From the NCBI GenBank assembly GCA_040754295.1, contig JBFMCQ010000001.1:81132-145131 (forward strand): a DNA stretch of 64,000 bases, written 5' to 3'. Below are positions 39,349 to 49,302 of this stretch, one piece after another; the first letter of the stretch is position 1, and each line of letters opens with the position of its first letter. A model generated the notes under the pieces. It was not told the origin of the DNA and did not search any database. It was given only the letters and a program-made list of their open reading frames with translations. The translations under genes and the position numbers were made by a program. Origin of the DNA: Solimonas sp040754295 (GTDB lineage Bacteria; Pseudomonadota; Gammaproteobacteria; Nevskiales; Nevskiaceae).

Positions 39349-39687
39349 ATGAAGCGCACTGTCCTGTTCGTTGTGCTCGGGCTCGCTCCGTTCGCAGCGT
39401 TTGCCCAGACCCAGGCGCCGGAAAAGGCCGCCACCTGCGTCGCCTGCCACGGCGAAGGCGGCGCCAAGCCGATCGCCCCGACCTACCCGGTGCTCGCCGG
39501 CCAGTACGCCAGCTATCTGGAGCGGGCCTTGCAGGATTACCGGTCCGGCGCGCGCAAGGATCCGGTGATGACGCCGCAGGCCGCCGCGCTCAGCGATGCC
39601 GACATCGAGGCGCTCGCCGAATACTTCGAGCGCCAGCCGGGGCCGCTGTATACGCCCAGCGTCAGCGCCGCGAGCGCCGCGAACTGA
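39349..39687 (+). CDS. Small periplasmic cytochrome c, second copy
   Basis: A 112-residue monoheme cytochrome c with a signal peptide (LFVVLGLAPFAAFAQ), heme motif CVACH near residue 27, and GQYASYLERALQDYRSG aligning with the first gene's helix; the axial Met is probably in DPVMTPQAAALSDAD. With its neighbour it resembles the two halves of a diheme c4 split into separate genes, or a tandem duplication. ATG 39349; a long upstream frame overlapping the first gene is an artefact. A strong bidirectional terminator follows. Confidence 0.9.
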   Translation: MKRTVLFVVLGLAPFAAFAQTQAPEKAATCVACHGEGGAKPIAPTYPVLAGQYASYLERALQDYRSGARKDPVMTPQAAALSDADIEALAEYFERQPGPLYTPSVSAASAAN

Positions 39688-39704
39688 ACCGGTCCGCGCG
39701 AACG

Positions 39705-39731
39705 AAAAAGCCCCGCGGTGCGGGGCTTTTT
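39705..39731. terminator. Bidirectional rho-independent terminator
   Basis: AAAAAGCCCCGC (39705-39716) and GCGGGGCTTTTT (39720-39731) pair perfectly around a 3-base loop. A-tract and T-tract flank the GC stem, so it ends both the cytochrome transcript (plus) and the rpoD transcript (minus), whose stop codon is at 39746. Confidence 0.9.
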
Positions 39732-39745
39732 CGCGAGCGTCGCGC

Positions 39746-41644
<1,899 letters not shown>

Positions 41645-41703
41645 GAGAGCTCGTGTGTTGCGGGATCAAGGAGCGGACGGGGCGCAGAACTGCGCATTGT
41701 ACA

Positions 41704-43455
41704 TCAGTTGCGGTCGGCTTTGCCGGGCTGCGACTTGCGCAGTGCGATCAGCGCCAACCACTCGTGCAGCGCCTGCGCCGGCAGCTCGCCGCCCAGCTGG
41801 GCCTGCTGTTCGAAGCGTGCGATCCGCTGGTTCATCGCGCTCGACTGCAGACGCTCGATCGCTTCGTTGAACTCGGCCTCGTACTTGGCCTCGTCCAGCG
41901 GCATCGCCTCCGCCATCAGCTTCTGGATGCCGCGGCCCTTGGGAGTGTCGCGCCAGCGCTCCAGCAGCTGCGCAGCGGTGGCGTCGGGGTGATGCGCGAA
42001 GAACTCGATCGCCTCGATCAGCACGTCGGCGCCGCGGCTGCCGGCATCGGCGAGCAGCTGCACGTTGTCGACACGTTCGGCGAGCGCGGGGCGTTCCAGC
42101 AGCAGCTGCAGCGCCCGCCGCACAAGCCGGCTGGCGTCGGCGCCAGCCGGCTGCGCCGGTGCTGCGGCAAGCGGCGCCGGCGTGCCGGGCCGCAGCGCCG
42201 CTTCGACGTCCGGGCGCGCCATGCGCGCGAGGCGCGCAAGCTCGTCGAGCATCAGTGTCTTAAATGGGCCCTCGCGCAGCTTTTCCAAGTGCGGCCGCGC
42301 CAGCGTGAGCAGCCGCGCACGGCCCTCCAGCGTGCCGAGATTGGCCTGGCGCGCGAGCTCGCCGAGCAGAAACTGCGAGGCCGGCTGCGCCTTGTCGATG
42401 CGGCCGCGGAACGCGTCGGCGCCGATCTCCCGCACCAGCGTGTCCGGATCGTGTCCTTCCGGCAGGAACATGAACACGCACTCGCGCCCTTCGTGCAGCT
42501 CCGGCAGCGCCTGCTCCAGCGCGCGCCATGCCGCCGCGCGCCCGGCGCGGTCGCCGTCGAAGCAGAACACGACGCGACCGGCCGACTTGAAGATCAGCTG
42601 CAGGTGTTCGCGCGTCGTCGCCGTGCCGAGCGTGCCGACCGCTTCACGTATGCCGTGCTGGGAGAGCATCACGACGTCCATATAGCCTTCGACCACGATC
42701 AGCTGGCGCAGTGCCCCGGTGCTCGCCTGACGCGCCTCGTACAGGCCATAGAGCTGCCGGCCCTTGTGGAACAGCGCGGTTTCGGGGGAGTTCAGGTACT
42801 TCGCCGGGTCGTTGCCGAGCGTGCGGCCGCCGAAGGCGATCACGCGGCCGCGATTGTCGCGGATCGGGAACATGATGCGATTGCGGAAGCGGTCGTACGC
42901 CCCACCGGAATCTCTCTGGATCAGCAGGCCCGCGTCGATCGCGTGCTTCGTGTCCTTGAGAAACGCGGTCAGCGCGTCCCAGCTGTTTGGTGCGTAACCG
43001 ATGCCGAAGCGCTTCGCCGTTTCGCCGCTGACGCCGCGCTTCTTCAGGTAGTCGATCGCCTCCGGCGCGTGACGCAGGCGCTCGCGGAAGAAGCGCTGCG
43101 CGGCCGCCAGCGCGTCGAGCGGCCCCTCGACCACCACACGGGCCTCGTTGCCGCCTTCGTGCGGCACCTCGACGCCGGCACGCCGCGCCAGCTCCTCGAC
43201 CGCCTCGACGAAGGACAGGCGGTCGTACTCCATCAGAAAGCCGATCGCGTTGCCGTTCTTGCCGGAGCTGAAGTCGAAGAACATCTGCTTCTGCGGCGAG
43301 ACGAAGAACGACGGCGTCTTCTCGCTGGTGAACGGCGACAGCCCGCGCAGCTCCTTGCCGGCGCGCTTGAGCTCCACGCGCGCAGCGATCAGCTCGACAA
43401 TGTCGGTACGCGCGAGGAGGTCGTGGATGAAGGCATCTGGGATCCGGCCGGCCAT
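41704..43455 (-). CDS. dnaG: DNA primase DnaG with degenerate zinc-binding domain
   Basis: A 583-residue replicative primase. The start MAGRIPDAFIHDLLARTDIV aligns without gaps with E. coli DnaG. In E. coli the zinc ribbon uses Cys40, His43, Cys61 and Cys64; here those positions are Ser40, Thr43, Asp61 and Ser64 (LSPFTSEKTPS and FFDFSSGKNGN), so zinc cannot be held in the usual way although the fold's other residues (EKTPSF, GNAI-FLM) are kept. The TOPRIM core is normal: LIVVEGYMDVV, FCFDGDRAGRAAAWRAL. A DnaB-interaction domain follows. Sits between yqeY and rpoD. Confidence 0.95.
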   Translation of the reverse strand: MAGRIPDAFIHDLLARTDIVELIAARVELKRAGKELRGLSPFTSEKTPSFFVSPQKQMFFDFSSGKNGNAIGFLMEYDRLSFVEAVEELARRAGVEVPHEGGNEARVVVEGPLDALAAAQRFFRERLRHAPEAIDYLKKRGVSGETAKRFGIGYAPNSWDALTAFLKDTKHAIDAGLLIQRDSGGAYDRFRNRIMFPIRDNRGRVIAFGGRTLGNDPAKYLNSPETALFHKGRQLYGLYEARQASTGALRQLIVVEGYMDVVMLSQHGIREAVGTLGTATTREHLQLIFKSAGRVVFCFDGDRAGRAAAWRALEQALPELHEGRECVFMFLPEGHDPDTLVREIGADAFRGRIDKAQPASQFLLGELARQANLGTLEGRARLLTLARPHLEKLREGPFKTLMLDELARLARMARPDVEAALRPGTPAPLAAAPAQPAGADASRLVRRALQLLLERPALAERVDNVQLLADAGSRGADVLIEAIEFFAHHPDATAAQLLERWRDTPKGRGIQKLMAEAMPLDEAKYEAEFNEAIERLQSSAMNQRIARFEQQAQLGGELPAQALHEWLALIALRKSQPGKADRN

Positions 43456-43463
43456 TGCGACGG

Positions 43464-43542
<79 letters not shown>

Positions 43543-43561
43543 CGGAGAACCGTTTGGGCGT

Positions 43562-44008
43562 TCAGCCCAGACGGTTCTTTACTGCTGCTGACAGCTTGCC
43601 CATGTCGGTGCGCCCCTGCGCCCTGGGCTTGATCCAGCCCATGACCTTGCCCATGTCCTTGGCGCCGGCGGCACCGGTCTCGGCGATCGCCTGGTCGATC
43701 AGCGCGCTCACCTCGGCGTCGCTGAGCTGCTGCGGCAGGTAGCCCATCAGCACGGCGATCTCGGCCGCTTCCTTGTCGGCCAGATCGGCGCGCTTGCCGG
43801 CGCGGAACTGGCTCTCGGCGTCGCGGCGCTGCTTGACCATCTTCTCGACGGCGGCCAGCACCACGGCGTCGGTCAGTGCGGTCGACTCCACGACTTCGCG
43901 CTGCTTGAGCTCGGCCTGCAGCATGCGCAGGACCGACAGCCGCGCCTTGTCGCCGCTGCGCATCGCGGCCTTGACGTCTTCGGTGATGCGGTTCTTGAGC
44001 TCGGACAT
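43562..44008 (-). CDS. yqeY: GatB/YqeY domain protein
   Basis: A 148-residue protein with the YqeY fold, a helical domain shared with the tail of GatB tRNA amidotransferase: LKNRITEDVKAAMRSGDKARLSVLRML at the start and the conserved C-terminal GAKDMGKVMGWIKPRAQGRTDMGKLS. ATG 44008 chosen (MSELKNRI); the seven codons upstream are not conserved. Function is unproven, perhaps tRNA-related. A yqeY gene between rpsU and dnaG is common in proteobacteria. Confidence 0.92.
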   Translation of the reverse strand: MSELKNRITEDVKAAMRSGDKARLSVLRMLQAELKQREVVESTALTDAVVLAAVEKMVKQRRDAESQFRAGKRADLADKEAAEIAVLMGYLPQQLSDAEVSALIDQAIAETGAAGAKDMGKVMGWIKPRAQGRTDMGKLSAAVKNRLG

Positions 44009-44025
44009 GGCGTGACTCCTGAAAC

Positions 44026-44049
44026 GCAAAACGCGGCCCTACGGCCGCG
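44026..44049 (-). terminator. Terminator/attenuator between rpsU and yqeY
   Basis: On the minus strand CGCGGCC (44049-44043) pairs with GGCCGCG (44038-44032) around GTAG, followed by TTTTGCG. The E. coli macromolecular synthesis operon also has a partial terminator just after rpsU, which makes S21 more abundant than DnaG and RpoD; this hairpin is in the same place. Confidence 0.65.
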
Positions 44050-44088
44050 CTCGCTGTATACCAGAGGCCCGCAGGGGTGCGGGGGACT

Positions 44089-44304
44089 TCAATACAGGCG
44101 GATCCGTCTATTGGACTCGCGCTGCACCTTCTTCGCCTGGCGCTTCACGGCGGCGGCGCGCTTGCGCTTGCGTTCCTGACTCGGCTTTTCGTAGTACTCA
44201 TGCTTGCGCAGGTCGGTCAGCACGCCGGCCTTTTCGCAGGTGCGCTTGAAGCGGCGCACGGCCACCTCGAAAGGCTCGTTGTCACGGACGCGGACAGAAG
44301 GCAT
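44089..44304 (-). CDS. rpsU: 30S ribosomal protein S21
   Basis: A 71-residue basic protein, normal length for S21: MPSVRVRDNEPFEVAVRRFKR at the start, KPSQERKRKRAAAVKRQAKK in the middle. Needed for 30S function in initiation. First gene of the block, with its own promoter 57-85 bases upstream. ATG 44304 is the family start; a 23-codon upstream extension is discarded. Confidence 0.97.
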   Translation of the reverse strand: MPSVRVRDNEPFEVAVRRFKRTCEKAGVLTDLRKHEYYEKPSQERKRKRAAAVKRQAKKVQRESNRRIRLY

Positions 44305-44360
44305 AGAAAAAAACTCGCTTTTCTCGACGGGTGAGGGCGGTACAGCCAAAAAGGGCCGCG

Positions 44361-44389
44361 ATTCTAACGGCACAGCGGCGCGCGCGCAA
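44361..44389 (-). promoter_or_regulatory. Candidate sigma-70 promoter of rpsU
   Basis: Reading the minus strand, TTGCGC (44389-44384) and TAGAAT (44366-44361) are 17 bases apart. They lie 57 bases before the rpsU start in the 116-base divergent spacer with tsaD. Confidence 0.55.
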
Positions 44390-44408
44390 TCGGGCCGCGG
44401 CCGGCCGG

Positions 44409-44414
44409 TACAAT
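44409..44414 (+). promoter_or_regulatory. Candidate -10 box of tsaD
   Basis: TACAAT sits only 6 bases before the first ATG (44421) and 24 before the second (44439). Transcription would begin at about 44421, so the message would be leaderless or start translation at 44439. No good -35 box is seen. Confidence 0.4.
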
Positions 44415-44420
44415 AGCGTC

Positions 44421-45464
44421 ATGCGCCCGTCTGCCGCGATGCCCGGGCCGGTCCTCGGCATCGAAACCTCCTGCGACGAAACCGCCGCCGCCGTCTACTG
44501 CGGCCAGCGCGGGCTGCTGGCGCACGCCTTGCACAGCCAGATCCGGCTGCACGCCCAATACGGCGGCGTCGTTCCGGAGCTGGCATCGCGCGATCACGTA
44601 CAGCGCATCAGCGGTCTGGTGCGCACGGCGCTGGATCAGGCCGGCATCGAGCCGGCACAGCTCGGCGGCGTGGCCTACACCGCCGGTCCGGGGCTGATCG
44701 GCGCGCTGATGGTCGGTGCGGCCGTCGGCGCCGGACTGGCGAGCGCGCTCGAGGTGCCGCTGATCCCGGTGCACCACATGGAAGCGCATCTGCTCGCGCC
44801 GATGCTGGAACAGCCCGCGCCGGCGTTTCCGTTCCTGGCGCTGCTCGTGTCCGGCGGGCACACCCTGCTGGTCGCCGTGCGCGGCGTCGGCGCCTACGAG
44901 CTGCTCGGCGAAAGCCTCGACGACGCCGTCGGCGAGGCCTTCGACAAGACCGCAAAGCTGCTCGGGCTGCCCTACCCCGGCGGCCCCGAGCTGGCCCGGC
45001 TCGCCGAGCGCGGACGCGCCGACGTGTTCCGGTTTCCGCGGCCGATGACCGACCGCCCCGGCCTGGACTTCAGCTTCAGCGGGTTGAAAACCGCGGTGCT
45101 GACCGCGCTGCCCGCGGACGCGAGCGAGCAGACCAAGGCGGATCTCGCGCACGCGTTCCAGGAGGCGGTGACCGATACGCTGGTGATCAAGGCCGGGCGC
45201 GCGCTCGAAGCCGCCGGCCTTGCGCGCCTCGTCGTCGCCGGCGGCGTCGGCGCCAATCGGCGGCTGCGCGCGAAGCTCGATGCGTTTGCGCGAGCGCGCG
45301 GCTTCGGGCTGTACTTTCCGCGCCATGAGTTCTGCACCGACAACGCGGCGATGATCGCGTACACCGGCTGGCTGCGGCGTGGCGAAGGCCTGGGCCCCGG
45401 CGCGAAGCTGTTCGCGACGCCGCGCTGGAGCCTGGGCGAGCTGAGCCCGCCGCGCGCGACCTGA
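44421..45464 (+). CDS. tsaD: tRNA N6-threonylcarbamoyladenosine transferase TsaD
   Basis: Up to 347 residues. An essential ASKHA-fold enzyme that transfers the threonylcarbamoyl group to A37 of ANN-decoding tRNAs with TsaB/TsaE. Motifs: LGIETSCDETAAAVY, GGVVPELASRDH, the metal-binding HHMEAHLLAP, LLVSGGHTLLV, and GGVGANRRLR. The ATG at 44439 (MPGPVLGIETS) aligns better with E. coli TsaD than 44421 (MRPSAAMPG), but the -10 box position allows a leaderless start at 44421. Divergent from rpsU, a common arrangement; folB follows 23 bases after the stop. Confidence 0.95.
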   Translation: MRPSAAMPGPVLGIETSCDETAAAVYCGQRGLLAHALHSQIRLHAQYGGVVPELASRDHVQRISGLVRTALDQAGIEPAQLGGVAYTAGPGLIGALMVGAAVGAGLASALEVPLIPVHHMEAHLLAPMLEQPAPAFPFLALLVSGGHTLLVAVRGVGAYELLGESLDDAVGEAFDKTAKLLGLPYPGGPELARLAERGRADVFRFPRPMTDRPGLDFSFSGLKTAVLTALPADASEQTKADLAHAFQEAVTDTLVIKAGRALEAAGLARLVVAGGVGANRRLRAKLDAFARARGFGLYFPRHEFCTDNAAMIAYTGWLRRGEGLGPGAKLFATPRWSLGELSPPRAT

Positions 45465-45487
45465 TCCCCTCTCTTGCGCACCTGTCC

Positions 45488-45862
45488 ATGGACACCATCT
45501 TCATCCGCGGGCTCGAAGTCGAAACGATCATCGGCATTCACGGCTGGGAGCGTCAGCTGCCGCGCCCGCTGGTGTTCGATCTGGCACTCGGCGTCGATAC
45601 GCGCGCAGCGGCGGCCAGCGACCACGTCCGTGACGCCGTCGATTACGCCGCCGTTGCCGAGACGGTCAACGCAATCGCCAGGAGCCTGCAGCCGGCGCTG
45701 CTCGAAACGCTCGCCGAGCAGATCGCGCGCAAGCTGTTCGAGGACTATCCGATCCAGACCCTGCGGCTGCGCATCGACAAACCGGGCGCCGTGACCGGCG
45801 CCAAGGCCGTCGGCGTGGAGATCGACCGGCGCCGCGAGGACTACGCGGTCTGCGGGCGCTAG
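45488..45862 (+). CDS. folB: Dihydroneopterin aldolase FolB
   Basis: A 124-residue tunnel-fold enzyme of folate synthesis, cleaving dihydroneopterin to hydroxymethyl-dihydropterin and glycolaldehyde (and able to epimerise). Start MDTIFIRGLEVETIIGIHGWER matches the family; the substrate glutamate is in LLETLAEQIA, and the lysine is in RIDKPGAVTGA. Normal length. It lies right after tsaD in the same direction, as in many gammaproteobacteria, and converges with gmhB. Confidence 0.94.
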   Translation: MDTIFIRGLEVETIIGIHGWERQLPRPLVFDLALGVDTRAAAASDHVRDAVDYAAVAETVNAIARSLQPALLETLAEQIARKLFEDYPIQTLRLRIDKPGAVTGAKAVGVEIDRRREDYAVCGR

Positions 45863-45909
45863 CCGGTCCTCGACCCGGGCCCGTGGGTGCGGCTTGCGCG
45901 GGACGCAGG

Positions 45910-46476
45910 CTACGTCTGCACCGCCGGCAGCGCGTGCTGCGCGGCGATCAATGCGCTGGCGAAGGCGGCAAGATCATCGTAGATCGCCACGCCGCGCAGA
46001 TCGGTCATGTGCTCGGCCTCGGTGCGCCGGCCGTTGCCGGTGCGCACGAGCACCGGGCGCGCCTTGGCCGCGCGAGCGGCTTCGACGTCGCGCCAGGAAT
46101 CGCCGACGACCGGAATCAGATCCGGATTGACGTTCAGGCGGCGCGCGAGGTCGAGGATCATGCCGGGCGCCGGCTTGCGCATCGCGGTCGGCGTGTCGGG
46201 ATGATCCGGTGCGAAGGCGACACCGTCGACGCGGCCGCCGAGCTCGGCGAGCTGCTGCTGCATGCGATCGTTGATCGCGCAGAACGCGTCGTAGTCGAAC
46301 AGCCCCTGGCCGAGGCCCGACTGATTGCTGGCCACGAACACCCGAAAACCGGCCTGGCACAGCTTGGCGATCGCCTCGAGACTGCCCGGAATCGGCTGCC
46401 ACTCGGCGGCCGACTTGATGTAGTCGGGCGAGTCCTCGTTGATGACGCCGTCTCGATCGAGAATCACCAACTTCAT
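45910..46476 (-). CDS. gmhB: D-glycero-D-manno-heptose 1,7-bisphosphate 7-phosphatase GmhB-like, zinc loop missing
   Basis: A 188-residue HAD phosphatase. HAD motif I is LVILDRDGVIN, motif II VASNQSG, motif III RKPAPGM and motif IV VVGDSWRDVEAA, the GmhB/HisB-N pattern. In E. coli GmhB a Cys/His zinc loop (CPHH...CDCRKP) orders this region; here it reads APDHPDTPTAMRKP with no cysteine. Otherwise the enzyme looks complete and should act in LPS inner-core heptose synthesis, though a different sugar phosphate is possible. It follows glyS by 80 bases, as gmhB follows glyS in Pseudomonas. Confidence 0.87.
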   Translation of the reverse strand: MKLVILDRDGVINEDSPDYIKSAAEWQPIPGSLEAIAKLCQAGFRVFVASNQSGLGQGLFDYDAFCAINDRMQQQLAELGGRVDGVAFAPDHPDTPTAMRKPAPGMILDLARRLNVNPDLIPVVGDSWRDVEAARAAKARPVLVRTGNGRRTEAEHMTDLRGVAIYDDLAAFASALIAAQHALPAVQT

Positions 46477-46556
46477 CTTTATGCTCCGTTGCCGTCCATG
46501 GCACTGCAGACCCAGGGCCGCCTTGCCCGGAATCGTACTCGCGCCGGTGACGCCGG

Positions 46557-48626
46557 TCAGCCCGGAAGCTGAGAGATGTCCGCGACCGAGCGGCAGAGCT
46601 GGTCCAGCCGCACAAGCAGCGCGAGACGGTTGGCGCGCACGGCGGCGTCCTCGACGTTGACCATGACCTGATCGAAGAACGCGTCGACCGGCTCGCGCAG
46701 CGCGGCGAGGTTGACGAGCTGCGTGCGATAGTCCGGTGTCCGCGCGTTCTGCGCCGCCAGCTCGTTCATCCTGGCGAACAGCGCGCGCTCGGCGGCATGT
46801 GCAAGGCGGACTTCGTCGATAGCGCCGGCGGCGCCACCGGCTTGTCGAAGGATATTGCGGATACGCTTGTTCGCCGCGGCGAGATTCGGCGCAGCGTCCT
46901 GCGCGACGAAGGCGTGCACCGCGAGCAGCCGGCGCTGGAAGTCGAGCGGCTCTGTGAGGCCCATCGCCGCGACGGCCTCGAAAGTCTCGACGCCGACCTC
47001 GCGACCGTCGACGGTCTGGCCGACCAGATGTGCACGCAGGCGTTCCATGACGAACTCGAGCAGCTCGGCGAGCACCGGCTCGCCGCGCTCGCCGGCCGGC
47101 TGCTGCGCGAGCGCCTCGCGCAGCAGTGCCTTCAGATCCAGCGGCAGCTCGGCTTCGAGGCAGATGCGCAGCACGCCGAGTGCCGCACGGCGCAGCGCGA
47201 ACGGATCCTTGCTCGCGCTGGGCTTCTGCCCGATCGCGAAGATGCCGGCCAGCGTGTCGAGCTTGTCGGCGAGCGCGACGATGCGGCCTTCGGGCGTCGA
47301 CGGAATGCGCGTGCCCTGCTGCGTGGGCAGGTAGTGCTCGCGGATCGCCTGCGCGACTGCAGGCGGCTCGCCGGATTTGTCGGCGTAGTAGCCGCCCATC
47401 AGGCCCTGCAGCTCCGGAAACTCGTAGACCATGCGCGTGACGAGGTCGTTCTTGCACAACGCGGCCGCGCGCTCGACGCGCGCAGCATCGGCGCCCAGCG
47501 TGCGGGCGATGCCGGCGGCGAGCCGGCGCAGGCGCGCGACCTTGTCGCCGAGACTGCCGAGCGCTTTCTGGAACGTCACCGTCGCCAGCTTCGTGCCATA
47601 GGCTTCGAGCGGCTGCTTGAGGTCCTGCTCCCAGAAGAACATCGCGTCGCTCAGACGCGGGCGCACGACGCGCTCGTTGCCGGCGATGACCTGCGCGACG
47701 TCGCGCGAGTCGATGTTCGCGACCGTGATGAAGGTGTTCGTCAGCTCGGTCTGCGCGGCATCGCGGAACACCGTGAAGTAGCGCTGGTTGGTCTCGACGG
47801 TGGCGACGATCACCTCCGGCGGCAGCGCGAGGAAGCGTGCCTCGAAGTGTCCACTGATCGCCAGCGGCCATTCGACCAGCGCGGTGACCTCGTCGAGCAG
47901 CTCTTCGGTGATGCGGGCGTGGCCACCGGCGAGCGTCGCCTGTGTTTCGATCTGTGCGCGGATGCGTGCGCGGCGCTGGTCGAAATCGGCGAGTACGTGC
48001 GCGCGCTCCAGCGCGGCAGCATAGTCGGCCGGCGACGCGAGGCGGATTGCATCCGGCGCGTGAAAGCGGTGGCCGTAGGTGATGCGGTCGGCGGACAGGC
48101 CGAAACGGCGTAGCGGCACGACCTCGGTGCCGAAGAGGCAGCACAGCCACTGCACCGGCCGCACGAAGGTTTCCTCGCCCGTGCCCCAGCGCATGCGCTT
48201 GGGCACCAGCTCGTCCATCTGCTTGAGCGCTTCCTCGAAAATCTCGGGCAGCAGCTCGGCCGTCGCGCGGCCGGCGATGGTTTGCATGTGGTGCAGCTTA
48301 CCGTCCTTCTCGCCGAGGCTGGCGATCTCTACGCCGCAGGAGCGCGCGAAGCCCTGTGCCGCGGGCGTCGGCTGGCCGTTCCTGAACGCAACCGCCAGCG
48401 CCGGACCGAGCCGCTCGACGCGCTGATCCGGCGCCCGCTCGGCGAGCCCGCCGATCAGCACGGCGATGCGGCGCGGTGTTGCATACAGGCGCGGGGCATG
48501 ATGTCCGCTCAGGCCGCGACGCGCGAGCCCGCCGCCGATGCCCGAACCCAAGGCGCGCACCAGCGGCAGCACGTAGCGCGCCGGCAGGTCTTCGGTTCCG
48601 ATTTCGAGCAGCAAATCGCGGGTCAT
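46557..48626 (-). CDS. glyS: Glycine-tRNA ligase beta subunit
   Basis: A 689-residue subunit of the alpha2-beta2 bacterial GlyRS, which charges tRNA-Gly. The N-terminus LLLEIGTEDLPARYV is diagnostic; further blocks are FVRPVQWLCCLFG, TYGHRFHAP, FFWEQDLKQPLEAYG and an HD-like region (LCKNDLVTRMVYEFPELQG), with an anticodon-binding-like C-terminus. Normal length. glyQ lies 676 bases upstream on the same strand, but a plus-strand VOC gene sits between them, so the two subunits cannot be on a simple short dicistronic message. Confidence 0.96.
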   Translation of the reverse strand: MTRDLLLEIGTEDLPARYVLPLVRALGSGIGGGLARRGLSGHHAPRLYATPRRIAVLIGGLAERAPDQRVERLGPALAVAFRNGQPTPAAQGFARSCGVEIASLGEKDGKLHHMQTIAGRATAELLPEIFEEALKQMDELVPKRMRWGTGEETFVRPVQWLCCLFGTEVVPLRRFGLSADRITYGHRFHAPDAIRLASPADYAAALERAHVLADFDQRRARIRAQIETQATLAGGHARITEELLDEVTALVEWPLAISGHFEARFLALPPEVIVATVETNQRYFTVFRDAAQTELTNTFITVANIDSRDVAQVIAGNERVVRPRLSDAMFFWEQDLKQPLEAYGTKLATVTFQKALGSLGDKVARLRRLAAGIARTLGADAARVERAAALCKNDLVTRMVYEFPELQGLMGGYYADKSGEPPAVAQAIREHYLPTQQGTRIPSTPEGRIVALADKLDTLAGIFAIGQKPSASKDPFALRRAALGVLRICLEAELPLDLKALLREALAQQPAGERGEPVLAELLEFVMERLRAHLVGQTVDGREVGVETFEAVAAMGLTEPLDFQRRLLAVHAFVAQDAAPNLAAANKRIRNILRQAGGAAGAIDEVRLAHAAERALFARMNELAAQNARTPDYRTQLVNLAALREPVDAFFDQVMVNVEDAAVRANRLALLVRLDQLCRSVADISQLPG

Positions 48627-48761
48627 GGCGGGGCTGAGCGGGCAAAAGAACGCGCAATTGTGGGTGATTGCCGCACGGGCGCCAAGCTGCGTCGTTTATG
48701 CTGATCCGCATTCATCCGCCGCATCCGTGGCAGACGAGCTCTTGGCTCACCGGAGGAGAAC

Positions 48762-49175
48762 GTGAGAATCGTCGGACTCGATCACATCGTGCTGCGCATC
48801 GCCGACTTGCCGCGCTCGCTGGCGTTCTACTGCGACACCCTCGGCTGTACGGTCGAGCGCCGTCAGGACGAGAGCGGGCTGATCCAGCTGCGCGCGGGTC
48901 GCTCGCTGATCGACCTCGTGCCGGTCGATGGCCGGCTCGGCCGCGCCGGCGGCGCGGCGCCGGGCATGGAGGGCCGCAACATGGATCATCTGTGCCTGCG
49001 TGTCGAGCCGTTCGACGCCGATGCGATCCGCGCACAGCTCGCGTCGCGCGGCTACGAAGCCGGCGAGCCGGCTTCGCGTTACGGCGCGGAAGGCGAAGGG
49101 CCGTCGATTTACACACGCGATCCCGACGGCAACGTCGTCGAACTCAAGGGGCCGGTGCACGCCTCCGCCGGCTGA
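48762..49175 (+). CDS. VOC-family (glyoxalase-like) protein between glyQ and glyS
   Basis: A 137-residue protein with two beta-alpha-beta-beta-beta modules: LDHIVLRIADLPRSLAFYCDTLGC at the start and MDHLCLRVEPFDADAIRAQL, then YTRDPDGNVVELKG. The metal ligands expected are His (LDHIV), Glu (ELKG) and His (MDHLC). GTG start at 48762 follows GGAGGAG. Substrate unknown; related proteins include glyoxalase/dioxygenase-type and antibiotic-resistance-type members. It is oriented against glyQ and glyS, so it splits an otherwise conserved gene pair. Confidence 0.88.
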   Translation: MRIVGLDHIVLRIADLPRSLAFYCDTLGCTVERRQDESGLIQLRAGRSLIDLVPVDGRLGRAGGAAPGMEGRNMDHLCLRVEPFDADAIRAQLASRGYEAGEPASRYGAEGEGPSIYTRDPDGNVVELKGPVHASAG

Positions 49176-49302
49176 GAGACTGACGCCGGCGCAGTACCGC
49201 AAGCGCTTCGGCGGCATGCGCCGCACGCTGGCAGCGCCGCAGGCGTCAAAGCGTTACGCCAGCGTATCGAGCAAGCGTCTGCCCGCGTGCCCAAGGCCGC
49301 GA

